From NCBI GenBank assembly GCA_030744435.1, contig JASLQO010000019.1, positions 1 through 64,000 on the forward strand: a stretch of DNA of 64,000 bases, given 5' to 3'. The notes beneath the pieces are model-generated. The model made no database searches and had not been told where the DNA came from. It saw only the letters and a program-made list of their open reading frames with translations. This document shows positions 33,450 through 43,095 of the stretch, in pieces. How positions within the stretch are numbered: the first letter of the stretch is position 1; each line of letters starts with the position of its first letter. Source of the stretch: JASLQO01 sp002327525. Lineage in GTDB: Bacteria > Pseudomonadota > Gammaproteobacteria > Pseudomonadales > Azotimanducaceae. Both the position numbers and the translations under genes were made by a program.

Positions 33450-34513
33450 ACGAAGTGATGGTGGATCTCGGCGAGCGCAGCTATCCGATCTACATCGGTG
33501 CGGGGCTGCTCGAGCGCGGTGATCTGCTCATCAGGCACATCCGGGGCGCGAGGGTCGCGATCGTGACCAATGAAACGGTAGCATCCCTGTACCTCGAAAC
33601 GCTGCGCGTGAGCCTCGGCAACATCGCGTCAGATGTCTTCACGATGCCGGACGGTGAGGCGCACAAGAACCTGGCCACCTACACGGAAATCATGGACTTT
33701 CTGTTATCTCATCGCCACGAGCGTACGACGACGCTCATTGCACTCGGCGGTGGCGTCGTAGGGGATATCACCGGCTTTGCCGCAGCCACCTATCAGAGGG
33801 GCGTGGAATTCCTGCAGATTCCAACGACGCTGCTTGCCCAGGTCGATTCGTCAGTCGGCGGCAAGACCGCGGTCAATCATCCGTCCGGCAAGAACATGAT
33901 CGGAGCCTTTTACCAGCCACGCTGCGTCATCGCCGACATGGATGTGCTGGGCACACTGGCGAAACGTGAGTATGCGGCGGGCCTCGCCGAGGTGGTGAAA
34001 TACGGCATGATCTGGGATGCGGAGTTTTTCGAATGGCTCGAAGGTTCCGCGGCTGCCCTGAATGCCCGGGAGGGAGATGCGCTCACTTACGCCGTGGAGG
34101 CCTCTTGCCGGGTGAAGGCACAGGTTGTTGCGAGCGATGAAACCGAGCGGGGCCTTCGCGCCATCCTTAATTTTGGGCACACGTTCGGACATGCGCTGGA
34201 AACCGTGACGCGCTACGAGCGCTACCTGCACGGCGAGGCAGTTGCCATCGGCATGGTCATGGCGGCGCGTGCGTCGGTCGCGTACGGGACACTCGACGAT
34301 AACGCCGTCGAGCGGCTGAAGTCGCTGCTGGCCTCGCTCGGATTACCGGTAACCGCACAGAGCGTGGACAGAGAAGCCCTGAGAGAGGCGATGGGCATGG
34401 ACAAGAAAGTGGTGGGCGGGCGTTTGCGCCTGGTGTTATCCAGGGACGTTGGCAGCGTGTTCGTCTCGGATGATTTTCAGAGCTCGATCATCGATGCGGT
34501 ACTCACGGACTGA
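33446..34513 (+). CDS. aroB: 3-dehydroquinate synthase
   Basis: A 355-aa NAD- and metal-dependent enzyme making 3-dehydroquinate from DAHP. The N-terminal VDLGERSYPIYIGAGLL, ALGGGVVGDITGFAAATYQRGV, DSSVGGKTAVNHPSGKNMIGAF and NFGHTFGHALE (metal-binding His) are all present. The frame opens with TTG in the overlap with aroK (TTGA); an ATG four codons in (33458) is an alternative start. Confidence 0.96.
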   Translation: MNEVMVDLGERSYPIYIGAGLLERGDLLIRHIRGARVAIVTNETVASLYLETLRVSLGNIASDVFTMPDGEAHKNLATYTEIMDFLLSHRHERTTTLIALGGGVVGDITGFAAATYQRGVEFLQIPTTLLAQVDSSVGGKTAVNHPSGKNMIGAFYQPRCVIADMDVLGTLAKREYAAGLAEVVKYGMIWDAEFFEWLEGSAAALNAREGDALTYAVEASCRVKAQVVASDETERGLRAILNFGHTFGHALETVTRYERYLHGEAVAIGMVMAARASVAYGTLDDNAVERLKSLLASLGLPVTAQSVDREALREAMGMDKKVVGGRLRLVLSRDVGSVFVSDDFQSSIIDAVLTD

Positions 34514-34519
34514 TAGCTC

Positions 34520-35929
34520 ATGGCGGATGCCAGACGTAATTTTCTCGGTCTGACTCACAACCCGTTTATCCGGCGTGGGCCGGAGTTCTTCGAGAAGTCC
34601 GAGCGCAAGGTCTGGCTCGATCAGCTACTTCAGCTCAGTCAATGGTCCAGGCGGGTGCTGGTTGTCAGCGGCCCTGAGGGCGCCGGAAAGACGACCCTGT
34701 TCAATCGGTTGCCCGAAAAGATAGAACAGCGCGCTCAGCTCGCCCGTGTCGATGCATCGCTAGTCTGCAGTGTGCGTGAAGTGCTCGCGGAGGTGGAGGT
34801 GGCGTTCGCTGCTACGGCTGAGGCGGATGCCAACGTTCCCGATCTGATCCGTGGTCTGATTCGGCATGTGGACGTCGTTGGCGAAACCGATCGCGTGTGT
34901 GTCGTACTGGTTGACGATGCCCATCTGCTGGCGTTTCAGGGGCTGGATGCGCTGCTCGGACTCACCGGGGCGTGTCGGCTCAGGCTTGTGCTATTCGCAG
35001 ATCCGGAAGGACTCGAGTGCATAACGCGCTCGGCGGAGGCAACCGGGGTGGCGTGGCACGAGATCCGCTTGACGCCGTTCGCGGATGAGCAGGTACGCGA
35101 GTATCTGGAATGGCGATTCAGTCAGGCTCGCTATCGAGGCCATCTGCCCTTTACACCAGGAGAGGTAAGGGAGATTACCCGCGTATCCGAGGGGTTGCCG
35201 GGGCGTATTGATGCCCTTGCGAGTGAGCGCCTGATAGAGCTGGAAACGGGCAATGTGGGTCAACGGCACAGCTTGTTCCCGAGTGTACACAGGGCTGCAG
35301 TGGCGTTGATTGCGGTGATTTTCGTCATGGCCTACGTCGCCTGGCGCCCCGCTACAGAACCATCTTCGCAGGAAGTGGATCAGCAACTCACCTCCGCAGT
35401 GAAGCATACACAGACCGCGCCGGTGGTATCGGAGCAACCTGTTCCGGAGTTGCCCATCGAATCAGCCACGGATTCAGCTGCTGTCGGCGAACGGCCGCGG
35501 CACGCGGCGGACGACGCGGAGGTATCCGTGACAGAAGCAGTATCGCCGGAACCACAACCGGCGGTGAGGAACCCGGACAACCCCGCATCGCCGCCTCCCG
35601 TGCCCATAGAGGTTGAATCCGCTCTCGCTGCCGGTGTGCGAGACGAGGCCTGGTTGCTGTCGCGCTCGCCCACGCTCTACACGGTGCAGTTGGTCACGTT
35701 TTCGAGTGAGGCGCGCGCGCGTAGTTTTCTTGCCACTCAAGCACAACCCGAACAATTCGCAACCTACCGGCTGCAAAGGGAAGACAAGACCTTGTTCATC
35801 GTTGTCTGGGGCCTGTTTGAGAGTCGTGCTGAGGCCAATGAAGCCGCGGAGAGCTTACCGGCGAGCGTCGGTGACCTGAGGCCGTGGGCGCGCTCGCTAG
35901 GACATATACAAGCCAATATCCGCGGGTGA
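34520..35929 (+). CDS. DamX-like AAA ATPase with SPOR domain
   Basis: A 469-aa protein. An N-terminal ExeA-like AAA domain has Walker A GPEGAGKTT (51-59) and Walker B VVLVDDAH (128-135). A single membrane helix follows (about 258-275), then a Pro/Glu-rich linker and a C-terminal SPOR domain (about 385-460: YTVQLVTFSSEARARSF ... VVWGLFESRAEANEA). DamX proteins localise to the division septum by SPOR binding to peptidoglycan. Its place after aroK-aroB is that of damX. Enterobacterial DamX lacks intact Walker motifs; here both appear intact. Confidence 0.88.
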   Translation: MADARRNFLGLTHNPFIRRGPEFFEKSERKVWLDQLLQLSQWSRRVLVVSGPEGAGKTTLFNRLPEKIEQRAQLARVDASLVCSVREVLAEVEVAFAATAEADANVPDLIRGLIRHVDVVGETDRVCVVLVDDAHLLAFQGLDALLGLTGACRLRLVLFADPEGLECITRSAEATGVAWHEIRLTPFADEQVREYLEWRFSQARYRGHLPFTPGEVREITRVSEGLPGRIDALASERLIELETGNVGQRHSLFPSVHRAAVALIAVIFVMAYVAWRPATEPSSQEVDQQLTSAVKHTQTAPVVSEQPVPELPIESATDSAAVGERPRHAADDAEVSVTEAVSPEPQPAVRNPDNPASPPPVPIEVESALAAGVRDEAWLLSRSPTLYTVQLVTFSSEARARSFLATQAQPEQFATYRLQREDKTLFIVVWGLFESRAEANEAAESLPASVGDLRPWARSLGHIQANIRG

Positions 35930-35979
35930 GTACCTCCGCGATATGCGCCACGATGGGCATCAGGGCCGCAGCTACGTAG

Positions 35980-37443
35980 TCAGGGTAGTTCCGTGGCGCC
36001 CATCAGGTAGCGGTCGATCTCCCGGGCGGCCTCACGGCCCTCGTTGATCGCATGTACCACGAGTGACTGGCCGCGCCGGCAGTCGCCGGCCGCAAACACG
36101 TTGTCCGCGGCGGTTCGGTAGGCGCCGTAGTCAGCGTGATAGTTCGAGCGCTCATCGTAGTCGAGCCCCAGACGATCGGATACGGCGTGCTCGGGCCCGA
36201 GAAAGCCCATGGCGAGCAACACCAGATCAGCCTGCCACTCGCGCTCCGAATCCGGGATGTCCTTGAAGCGCCCATCGACCATCTTCACGTCCACGGTACG
36301 GATTCCCTTCACATTGCCTGCTCCGTCGTCGATGAACTCGGTCGAGGAAATGGTGTACACCCTCGGGTCGCCACCATAGGTGTGCATCGCTTCCTGGTGT
36401 CCGTAGTCGGTGCGCAGTATGCGTGGCCACGTGGGCCAGGGATTGTCCGCGGCGCGGCCGGCTGGCGGCTCCGGGAACAGCTCGAAGTTGACCAGGCTCG
36501 CGCAGCCATGGCGCAGCGAGGTACCGATACAATCCGTGCCCGTGTCTCCACCGCCTACCACGATGACGTGTTTGTCCCTGGCTGAGATGTAGTCGCCATC
36601 GGCGAGGTTGCTGTCGAGCAGGCTCTTGGTATTGCGTGAGAGAAACTCCATCGCATAGTGCACGCCGCGCAGAGAGCGGCCCGGTATCGGTAGGTCGCGA
36701 GGCACGGTCGCGCCTGTTGCCAGTAGCGCGGCGTCGTGACGGGAGAAAAGTTCCCGGGCATCTAACGAGCCGTTGCTGCCATCACCGATGTCAGCATTCA
36801 CCTCGAAACGGACGCCGGCTTCCCTCATCAGGTCGACCCGGCGTTGTACAACGCCAGTCTTGTCGAGCTTCATGTTGGGGATACCGTACATCAGCAGTCC
36901 GCCGACACGGTCGGCGCGCTCGTATACCGTCACCTGGTGACCGGCCTTGTTCAACTGATCGGCCGCTGCCAGTCCCGCGGGGCCGGAACCGACGATGGCG
37001 ACGGTCTTACCGGTGCGTTCCGCGGGCGGCTGCGCGGCCACCCAGCCTTCCTCGTAACCCCGGTCGATGATGGCCATCTCGATGTTCTTGATGGTGACCG
37101 CGGGGTCGGTGATGCCCAGTACGCAGGCACCCTCGCAAGGTGCCGGACACACGCGGCCCGTGAATTCCGGGAAATTGTTGGTCCTGTGCAGGCGATCGAG
37201 CGCATCGCGCCAGTGCTGCTTGTAGACCAGATCGTTCCATTCGGGGATGAGGTTGTGGACTGGGCAGCCTGCGTTGGACTGGCAAAAGGGTACGCCGCAG
37301 TCCATGCATCGCGCGCCCTGTGTGGTCAGGCGCTGCGCATCGTGTGGTGTGTAGATTTCCTTGAAGTCGAGCAGTCTCTCAGCCTCGGCGCGATAGGGCG
37401 CCGCGTTGCGTTCGAACTCCATGAATCCTGTCGGTTTTCCCAT
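35980..37443 (-). CDS. gltD: Glutamate synthase [NADPH] small subunit
   Basis: A 487-aa FAD/Fe-S oxidoreductase that passes NADPH electrons to GltB. N-terminal cysteine clusters (CMDCGVPFC, GCPVHN, CPAPCEGAC) bind [4Fe-4S] centres. VAIVGSGPAGLAAADQL binds FAD and VVGGGDTGTDC binds NADPH. ATG 37443 is chosen (MGKPTGFMEF is the family start); the longer frame overlaps gltB. It starts 22 bp after gltB, same operon. It converges on the damX-like gene. Confidence 0.96.
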   Translation of the reverse strand: MGKPTGFMEFERNAAPYRAEAERLLDFKEIYTPHDAQRLTTQGARCMDCGVPFCQSNAGCPVHNLIPEWNDLVYKQHWRDALDRLHRTNNFPEFTGRVCPAPCEGACVLGITDPAVTIKNIEMAIIDRGYEEGWVAAQPPAERTGKTVAIVGSGPAGLAAADQLNKAGHQVTVYERADRVGGLLMYGIPNMKLDKTGVVQRRVDLMREAGVRFEVNADIGDGSNGSLDARELFSRHDAALLATGATVPRDLPIPGRSLRGVHYAMEFLSRNTKSLLDSNLADGDYISARDKHVIVVGGGDTGTDCIGTSLRHGCASLVNFELFPEPPAGRAADNPWPTWPRILRTDYGHQEAMHTYGGDPRVYTISSTEFIDDGAGNVKGIRTVDVKMVDGRFKDIPDSEREWQADLVLLAMGFLGPEHAVSDRLGLDYDERSNYHADYGAYRTAADNVFAAGDCRRGQSLVVHAINEGREAAREIDRYLMGATELP

Positions 37444-37465
37444 CGGTCTTATGGTCCTTTGCCCA

Positions 37466-40400
37466 CTAGCCTGCACTGGCTACTTTTTGTTCTTCGAGGA
37501 CCCGCTTGTAATCGGTGGGCATGACCTTCACGAACTGGTTCATTGCCGTGGGCCAGTTCGCGAGCACCTGGGCTGCGACGGCGGACCCGGTGTATTTCTG
37601 GTGGTTCTCGATCATTCTCCGCACTTCCGCGGTCTCGCTGCTCTGCGTTAGCGATTCGAGTTCCACCATCTCCATGTTGCAGCGTGGCTCGAATGCATTG
37701 TTCGGATCCCATACATAGGCGATACCACCGCTCATACCGGCGGCGAAGTTTCGTCCGGTGGGGCCGAGTATCACGACGCGGCCACCGGTCATGTACTCAC
37801 AGCCGTGGTCGCCCACGCCTTCTATGACCGCGCTCGCTCCGCTGTTGCGGACACAGAAGCGTTCTGCCGCGACACCGCGGAAGTAGCACTCGCCGCTTAT
37901 TGCGCCGTAGAGCACGACGTTGCCGATCAGAATGTTCTCCTCCGGCACGAAGGGGCTCGACTTCGGCGGGTATACGATTAATTTTCCGCCGGAAAGCCCC
38001 TTGCCGACATAGTCGTTGGCATCGCCCTCCACTTCGAGCGTGACTCCTTTGGCGAGCCAGCAACCGAAACTCTGACCGGCGCTGCCATTAAATTTGAAGT
38101 GTATGGTGTCCTCGGAGAGCATGCCGCCGCCGACTGCCCTGACGATGCGGTTCGACAGCATACAGCCCACAACTCGGTCGGTGTTCACGATGCCGAGTTC
38201 GTGATAGACGCGCTCGCCGTGCGCTAGTGCTGGTTCGGCCAGCCGTATCAGCTCGTTGTCGAGTGCTTTCTCGAGCTCGTGGTCCTGATCGTGAATGGCG
38301 TACGAACCGAGGAAGTGGTCCGGTTCCTCAGCGACCTCCAGTACTTCCGCGAGGTCGATGCCGCGGCTCTTCCAGTGTTCGACGGCATCGACTGTGTCGA
38401 GGGCATCGACGCGGCCGATCATCTCGTTGACCGTGCGAAAACCCATCTCCGCCATAAGTATGCGCAGCTCTTTTGCGACCATGAAGAAATAGTTGACCAC
38501 ATGTTCCGGCGTGCCCGCGAATTTCTTGCGCAGTTCCCTGTCCTGTGTGGCGATACCCACTGGGCAGGTATTGAGATGGCATTTGCGCATCATGATGCAC
38601 CCGAGTGCGATCAGGGGCGCGGTGGCGAAACCCACTTCCTCTGCACCCAGCAGGAAGGCAACCGCGACATCGCGCCCGGTCTTGATCTGGCCGTCGGTTT
38701 GCAGCACGACGCGCGAGCGCAGGTTGTTCATCACCAGCGTCTGATGTGTCTCAGCGATGCCAAGCTCCCATGGCACGCCCGCGTGCTTGATGGACGTGAG
38801 TGGAGAGGCGCCCGTTCCGCCGCTGTCACCGGCGATGACCAGGTGATCGGCGCGCGCCTTCGTGACTCCCGCCGCAACAGTGCCGACACCGACCTCGGCA
38901 CCGAGTTTCACGCTGATGCGTGCGAGTGGGTTGGCGTTCTTCAGATCGTGGATGAGCTGCGCGATGTCCTCGATGGAGTAGATATCGTGGTGCGGCGGCG
39001 GGCTAATGAGGCCTACACCGGGAGTGGAATGCCGGATGGCGGCGATGGTGTTGTCCACCTTGTGCCCTGGCAGCTCACCACCCTCGCCGGGTTTCGCGCC
39101 CTGGATGATCTTGATCTGCAGTTCGTCTGCATTGGTCAGGTAGTTGATGGTCACACCAAACCGCCCACTCGCCACCTGCTTGATGGCGCTGCGTTTGGAG
39201 TCACCGTTCGCCATGGGCTCGAAACGAATCGGATCCTCGCCGCCTTCGCCGGTGTTGGACTTGCCACCCAACCGGTTCATCGCGATGGCGAGCGTCTCGT
39301 GAGCTTCCGCACTGATGGAGCCGAAGCTCATCGCGCCCGTCGCGAAGCGTTTCACGATCTCGCTTTCCGGTTCTACCTCGTCGATGTCGACGTAACCGCC
39401 AACTCCCGCTTTGAAAGACATCAACCCACGCAGTGTCGCCTGGGCGGTGTTCAACTCGTTGACGTGCCGGGCATAACGCCAATAGGCGTCTTCGTTGTTG
39501 GTGCGCACCGCGACCTGCAGGTCGGCGATGGCCTCGGGATCCCACATGTGTGTGTCCCCGTGGCGCCGCCAGTGGAAATCGCCCGGATTGGGCAGCACGG
39601 TGACGGTCTCTGACCGATCCGGGTATCCCAGCGCGTGGCGGCGTTCCATCTCTTCGGCCAGCACGCTCATGTTCACGCCCTGTACCCGGCTGGCCGTGCC
39701 GACGAAGGCGCGCTCGATGACGTCGTCAGCCAGGCCCACTGCCTCGAAGATCTGCGCACCTTTGTAGGACTGCAGTGTAGAGATGCCCATCTTGGCCATC
39801 ACCTTGAGCATGCCCTTGGCGACGCCTTTGCGGTAGGCGTTCAACACATCCTCGTTGCTGTGGATGTGGGGTGCATCGTCGAAATAACCCTGCTCACACG
39901 AACGCCACAACGCCTCGAAAGCGAGATAGGGATTGATGGCGTCAGCACCGTAACCGACCAACAAGCAATGGTGATGCACTTCGCGAGCCTCTCCGCTCTC
40001 CACCACGATGCCGATACGCGTGCGGCTGTGCTCTCTGTTCAGGTGATGGTGCACGGTGCCGATGGCCAACAAAGCGCTTATGGGGACGCGCTGGGCGCCC
40101 ACGGCACGGTCGGACAACACGATGAGTGAATAGCCGTCTATGATGGCCTGGCTCGCCTCCTGGCAGATTCGATCCAGAGCTTCATTCAGTCCCGCGGCGC
40201 CGCTTCCGGAGGGGAAGGTGGTGTCTATAGTCGCCGAGCGCCATTGCCGATAGTCCATCGACTTGAGCGCGGCCAGCTCTTCGTTGGAGAGGATGGGGTG
40301 CGGGATACGTAAGCGATGCGCGTGTCGTTCACTCACTTCCAGCATGTTCTGTTCGGGACCGATGTAGCACTCCAGCGCCATGATCACTTCCTCACGGATG

Positions 40401-41998
40401 GAGTCGATGGCGGGGTTCGTAACCTGGGCGAAGCGCTGCTTGAAGTAGTCGTACAGCATGCGCGGCTTGTCGGACATCACGGCGAGTGCTGCGTCGTTGC
40501 CCATGGACCCAAGCGGGTCGCGCAACTCGCGCACCAGTGGCTGCAACATGATCTGCATGGTCTCCACGGTATAGCCGAAAGCATTCATGCGTGCGGTGAG
40601 CGTTTCTGCGTCGGGGGCCGCGGCTTGTGCGGCGGGAATCTCGGAGAGATCGAGGCGCTGGCGCTTCAGCCATTCACCGTAGGGGCGTCGGGCTGCCCAT
40701 TCGGACTTCACCTCCTCGTCCGGGATCATGCGTCCCTTCTCGAAATCAATGAGAAACACGCGTCCGGGCTGCAACCGGCCCTTCTCGATGACGCGCGCGG
40801 GGTCCACCCTCACCACGCCGACTTCCGAGGCCATGATGCATTTGTGGTCGTCGGTGATGTAGTAACGTGAGGGGCGCAGGCCGTTTCTGTCGAGCACCGC
40901 ACCGATGTAGTGACCGTCAGTGAAGGCGATGGAGGCGGGACCGTCCCAGGGTTCCATCAGGCAGGAGTTGAATTCGTAGAAATCGCGGCGCGCCTGATCC
41001 ATCTGCGTGTGTTGCTGCCACGCCTCGGGAATCATCATGAGTACCGCTTCCTGCAGCGTACGGCCGTTCATCAACAGGAATTCCAGCACGTTGTCGAAGG
41101 TGCCCGAGTCGGAACAGTCTGGTTCTACGACAGGGAACAGCTTCGCGATGTCGTCGCCGAACAGCTGCGATCGCACTACACCCTGGCGCGAGTTCATCGA
41201 ATTCTGGTTGCCGAGAACGGTGTTGATCTCACCGTTGTGGCTCATGAAGCGGAAAGGTTGCGCGCGATCCCAGGATGGAAACGTATTGGTCGAGAAGCGC
41301 GAGTGCACCATCGCCAGGTGTGAGTGGAAATCCGGATCACGCAGATCTGCAAAAAGCTCCGGAATTTGGTCGGGGGTGAGCATACCCTTGTAGACGATCA
41401 CCTTGGTGGACAGAGAGCAGATGTAAAACAATTGCCGCTGGGCCAGTGTCTTGTCACCGCGCAGTTGAGATGTTGCGTGCTTGCGGATCATGTACAGCTT
41501 GCGCTCGAATGCATCACCCTCCATGCCATCGGCGGAAATCACCAGTTGTTCGATGTGCGGCATCGCGGCGCGTGCCGCTTTGCCGAGGTTGGCCGCATCG
41601 GCGTCCACCGGTACTTCTCGCCAGGCGATCAGTTTCTGTTTAGCGTGCTCGACTTCCCGCTCGATGACACTTTTGCAGTATTCGCGCTCGGTTCTGTCGG
41701 TGGGCAGAAATACGATGCCGACACCGAAATTGCCACGTCTGGGCAGATCGACGTCGATGACCTTGCGAAAGAACTTTTCCGGCAGGCCCAGCAGAATACC
41801 GGCGCCATCGCCCGTGTTCTTCTCGTATCCGACCCCACCCCGGTGTTTCATGCAGCGGTTCATCTCGAGGGCATCTTCGATGATCGAGCGGCTTGCACGC
41901 CCCTTGATGTCGCAAATGAAACCAACGCCGCAACTGTCTTTCTCGAACGCCGGGTCGTACAGCCCGCGTTTTTCAGGAAGTCCGCCTTTTGGGGTCAT
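37466..41998 (-). CDS. gltB: Glutamate synthase [NADPH] large subunit
   Basis: A 1510-aa GOGAT subunit. The class II amidotransferase domain begins at the catalytic cysteine Cys23 (DSCGVGF), after a short propeptide that should be removed. The central domain, FMN synthase domain (SVKLGAEVGVGTVAAGVTKA) with the [3Fe-4S] cluster CIMMRKCHLNTCPVG, and the C-terminal beta-helix domain with repeated GG(D/K) turns follow. It makes two glutamates from glutamine and 2-oxoglutarate, completing the GS/GOGAT cycle with the two glutamine synthetases upstream in this window. Confidence 0.97.
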   Translation of the reverse strand: MTPKGGLPEKRGLYDPAFEKDSCGVGFICDIKGRASRSIIEDALEMNRCMKHRGGVGYEKNTGDGAGILLGLPEKFFRKVIDVDLPRRGNFGVGIVFLPTDRTEREYCKSVIEREVEHAKQKLIAWREVPVDADAANLGKAARAAMPHIEQLVISADGMEGDAFERKLYMIRKHATSQLRGDKTLAQRQLFYICSLSTKVIVYKGMLTPDQIPELFADLRDPDFHSHLAMVHSRFSTNTFPSWDRAQPFRFMSHNGEINTVLGNQNSMNSRQGVVRSQLFGDDIAKLFPVVEPDCSDSGTFDNVLEFLLMNGRTLQEAVLMMIPEAWQQHTQMDQARRDFYEFNSCLMEPWDGPASIAFTDGHYIGAVLDRNGLRPSRYYITDDHKCIMASEVGVVRVDPARVIEKGRLQPGRVFLIDFEKGRMIPDEEVKSEWAARRPYGEWLKRQRLDLSEIPAAQAAAPDAETLTARMNAFGYTVETMQIMLQPLVRELRDPLGSMGNDAALAVMSDKPRMLYDYFKQRFAQVTNPAIDSIREEVIMALECYIGPEQNMLEVSERHAHRLRIPHPILSNEELAALKSMDYRQWRSATIDTTFPSGSGAAGLNEALDRICQEASQAIIDGYSLIVLSDRAVGAQRVPISALLAIGTVHHHLNREHSRTRIGIVVESGEAREVHHHCLLVGYGADAINPYLAFEALWRSCEQGYFDDAPHIHSNEDVLNAYRKGVAKGMLKVMAKMGISTLQSYKGAQIFEAVGLADDVIERAFVGTASRVQGVNMSVLAEEMERRHALGYPDRSETVTVLPNPGDFHWRRHGDTHMWDPEAIADLQVAVRTNNEDAYWRYARHVNELNTAQATLRGLMSFKAGVGGYVDIDEVEPESEIVKRFATGAMSFGSISAEAHETLAIAMNRLGGKSNTGEGGEDPIRFEPMANGDSKRSAIKQVASGRFGVTINYLTNADELQIKIIQGAKPGEGGELPGHKVDNTIAAIRHSTPGVGLISPPPHHDIYSIEDIAQLIHDLKNANPLARISVKLGAEVGVGTVAAGVTKARADHLVIAGDSGGTGASPLTSIKHAGVPWELGIAETHQTLVMNNLRSRVVLQTDGQIKTGRDVAVAFLLGAEEVGFATAPLIALGCIMMRKCHLNTCPVGIATQDRELRKKFAGTPEHVVNYFFMVAKELRILMAEMGFRTVNEMIGRVDALDTVDAVEHWKSRGIDLAEVLEVAEEPDHFLGSYAIHDQDHELEKALDNELIRLAEPALAHGERVYHELGIVNTDRVVGCMLSNRIVRAVGGGMLSEDTIHFKFNGSAGQSFGCWLAKGVTLEVEGDANDYVGKGLSGGKLIVYPPKSSPFVPEENILIGNVVLYGAISGECYFRGVAAERFCVRNSGASAVIEGVGDHGCEYMTGGRVVILGPTGRNFAAGMSGGIAYVWDPNNAFEPRCNMEMVELESLTQSSETAEVRRMIENHQKYTGSAVAAQVLANWPTAMNQFVKVMPTDYKRVLEEQKVASAG

Positions 41999-42044
41999 TC
42001 GCTCTGTCTCTCTGATCTTGATTCTGTCCGCACACGCTGAGAAT

Positions 42045-42088
42045 CGTTAGCCGTGCAACGGGGGTCACCCCGTCGTGACTTGCTAACG
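42045..42088. repeat. Nested inverted repeats upstream of gltB
   Basis: In the 292-bp gap (41999-42290) before gltB, outer arms CGTTAGC (42045-42051) and GCTAACG (42082-42088) enclose an inner hairpin ACGGGG-GTCA-CCCCGT (42058-42073). A third GCTAACG copy lies at 42171-42177. TGACCCCGTG near 42119-42128 echoes the inner arm. This looks like an operator or leader structure; no known consensus was matched. No gene is seen in the rest of the gap. Confidence 0.45.
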
Positions 42089-42290
42089 CTATGCTTTGAG
42101 TCCGGCAGGTACGCGCCGTGACCCCGTGCGCCAGCGCCCGGCCTAAAGCGACAACCACCAGATTGGCCCTGCTAACGTCTTGTTTTCTTTATGAAAAGCG
42201 CAGGGGGCATGAGTCGCGACTCAACGCGAACCGCGAAACATCTCAAAAATGGCGCTGTGAATCAAGGTGCTGCGCTGAAGACCGTAAACT

Positions 42291-43043
42291 TCAGGGCGAG
42301 ATGCGGTACCAATAGTGATACTGACCGATGAACCCAAAACCGGAATACAGGGCGTGTGCGGCGGCATTGGTTTCCAACATCTGCAGGTAGGTGGTGTCGG
42401 CGCCCTGCTGTGCACCCCATGCCAACAGGCCCTGTACCAGCCGCCTGGCGTGGCCTTCCCTGCGGTGCCCGGGGTGAGTGACGATATCGAACAGCCCCAG
42501 CAGCCCCTGCTCCACCACGCCGAGGCCGCAAGCGAGGACTTCGTCGCTTTGGCGCAGCACGGCGAAACCACAGTCGGTGCGGATGCCTTTGAGTATCGCG
42601 CTGTGCAGCTGCTGCGATGTTTCGGGCAGGTGGGTGGCGGCGGCGTAGGCCTGTAGCCACTCACCGGGCGGTAGCAGTTGCCAGCCTTCCGGCATGGGTA
42701 GGCGCGCGTGGTCATTCAGATCGGCTGAGAGGACCAGTGTCGGGTCGATGCGCCGGTAGCCGCGCTCGTCGAGCAGGCAGTCCAGTTCGGAACGGTCGCT
42801 GGTGGAAGTGAGTCTGAATATGGTCTGCAAACGTTCTCGCGCGTAGAGGTTTTCGCAGAAATGCACTTTGTCGGCGATTGGCAAGCTGGCCGCGTACAGC
42901 GGCACGACCGAATTGGAGCGCTTGGTGAACCCACCGGCGAAGCGCAACAGCCAACCGTCGAACAGCATCTGTTGCATGGCCGGCCAGGCGTTCAGGGAGG
43001 CCTCTTCGATGCGGCGATTGAGCTGTGCCATGGCGTTCGTCAT
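42291..43043 (-). CDS. GNAT-family N-acetyltransferase
   Basis: A 250-aa protein with the acetyl-CoA-binding GNAT fold in its C-terminal half: GLGVVEQGLLGLFDIVTHPGHRREGHARRLVQ contains the Q/RxxGxA pyrophosphate loop (RREGHA), and the tail LQMLETNAAAHALYSGFGF is the beta6-alpha region. The N-terminal half (about 1-110) looks like a degenerate first GNAT domain. The substrate is unknown. Starts at 43043 or 43031 are both possible. Confidence 0.82.
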   Translation of the reverse strand: MTNAMAQLNRRIEEASLNAWPAMQQMLFDGWLLRFAGGFTKRSNSVVPLYAASLPIADKVHFCENLYARERLQTIFRLTSTSDRSELDCLLDERGYRRIDPTLVLSADLNDHARLPMPEGWQLLPPGEWLQAYAAATHLPETSQQLHSAILKGIRTDCGFAVLRQSDEVLACGLGVVEQGLLGLFDIVTHPGHRREGHARRLVQGLLAWGAQQGADTTYLQMLETNAAAHALYSGFGFIGQYHYWYRISP

Positions 43044-43095
43044 ACCCGCGGCTGGCCGGCATGGACGCGGCTGGAGCGGTGGGAAGTGCGCCGGA

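Noticed and set aside
37466..37476. Overlap of gltD with gltB via the upstream gltD start
   Set aside because: The family N-terminus (MGKPTGF) begins at 37443, so the longer frame is not needed.
39548..39565. Copy of the GTGTGTGTCCCCG repeat inside gltB
   Set aside because: It lies within a conserved GltB coding region and only shares about 13 bases with the array; no sign of insertion.
38279..39613. 444-codon plus-strand frame opposite gltB
   Set aside because: Antisense shadow of a highly conserved gene in a GC-rich genome; no start signal or recognisable domain.
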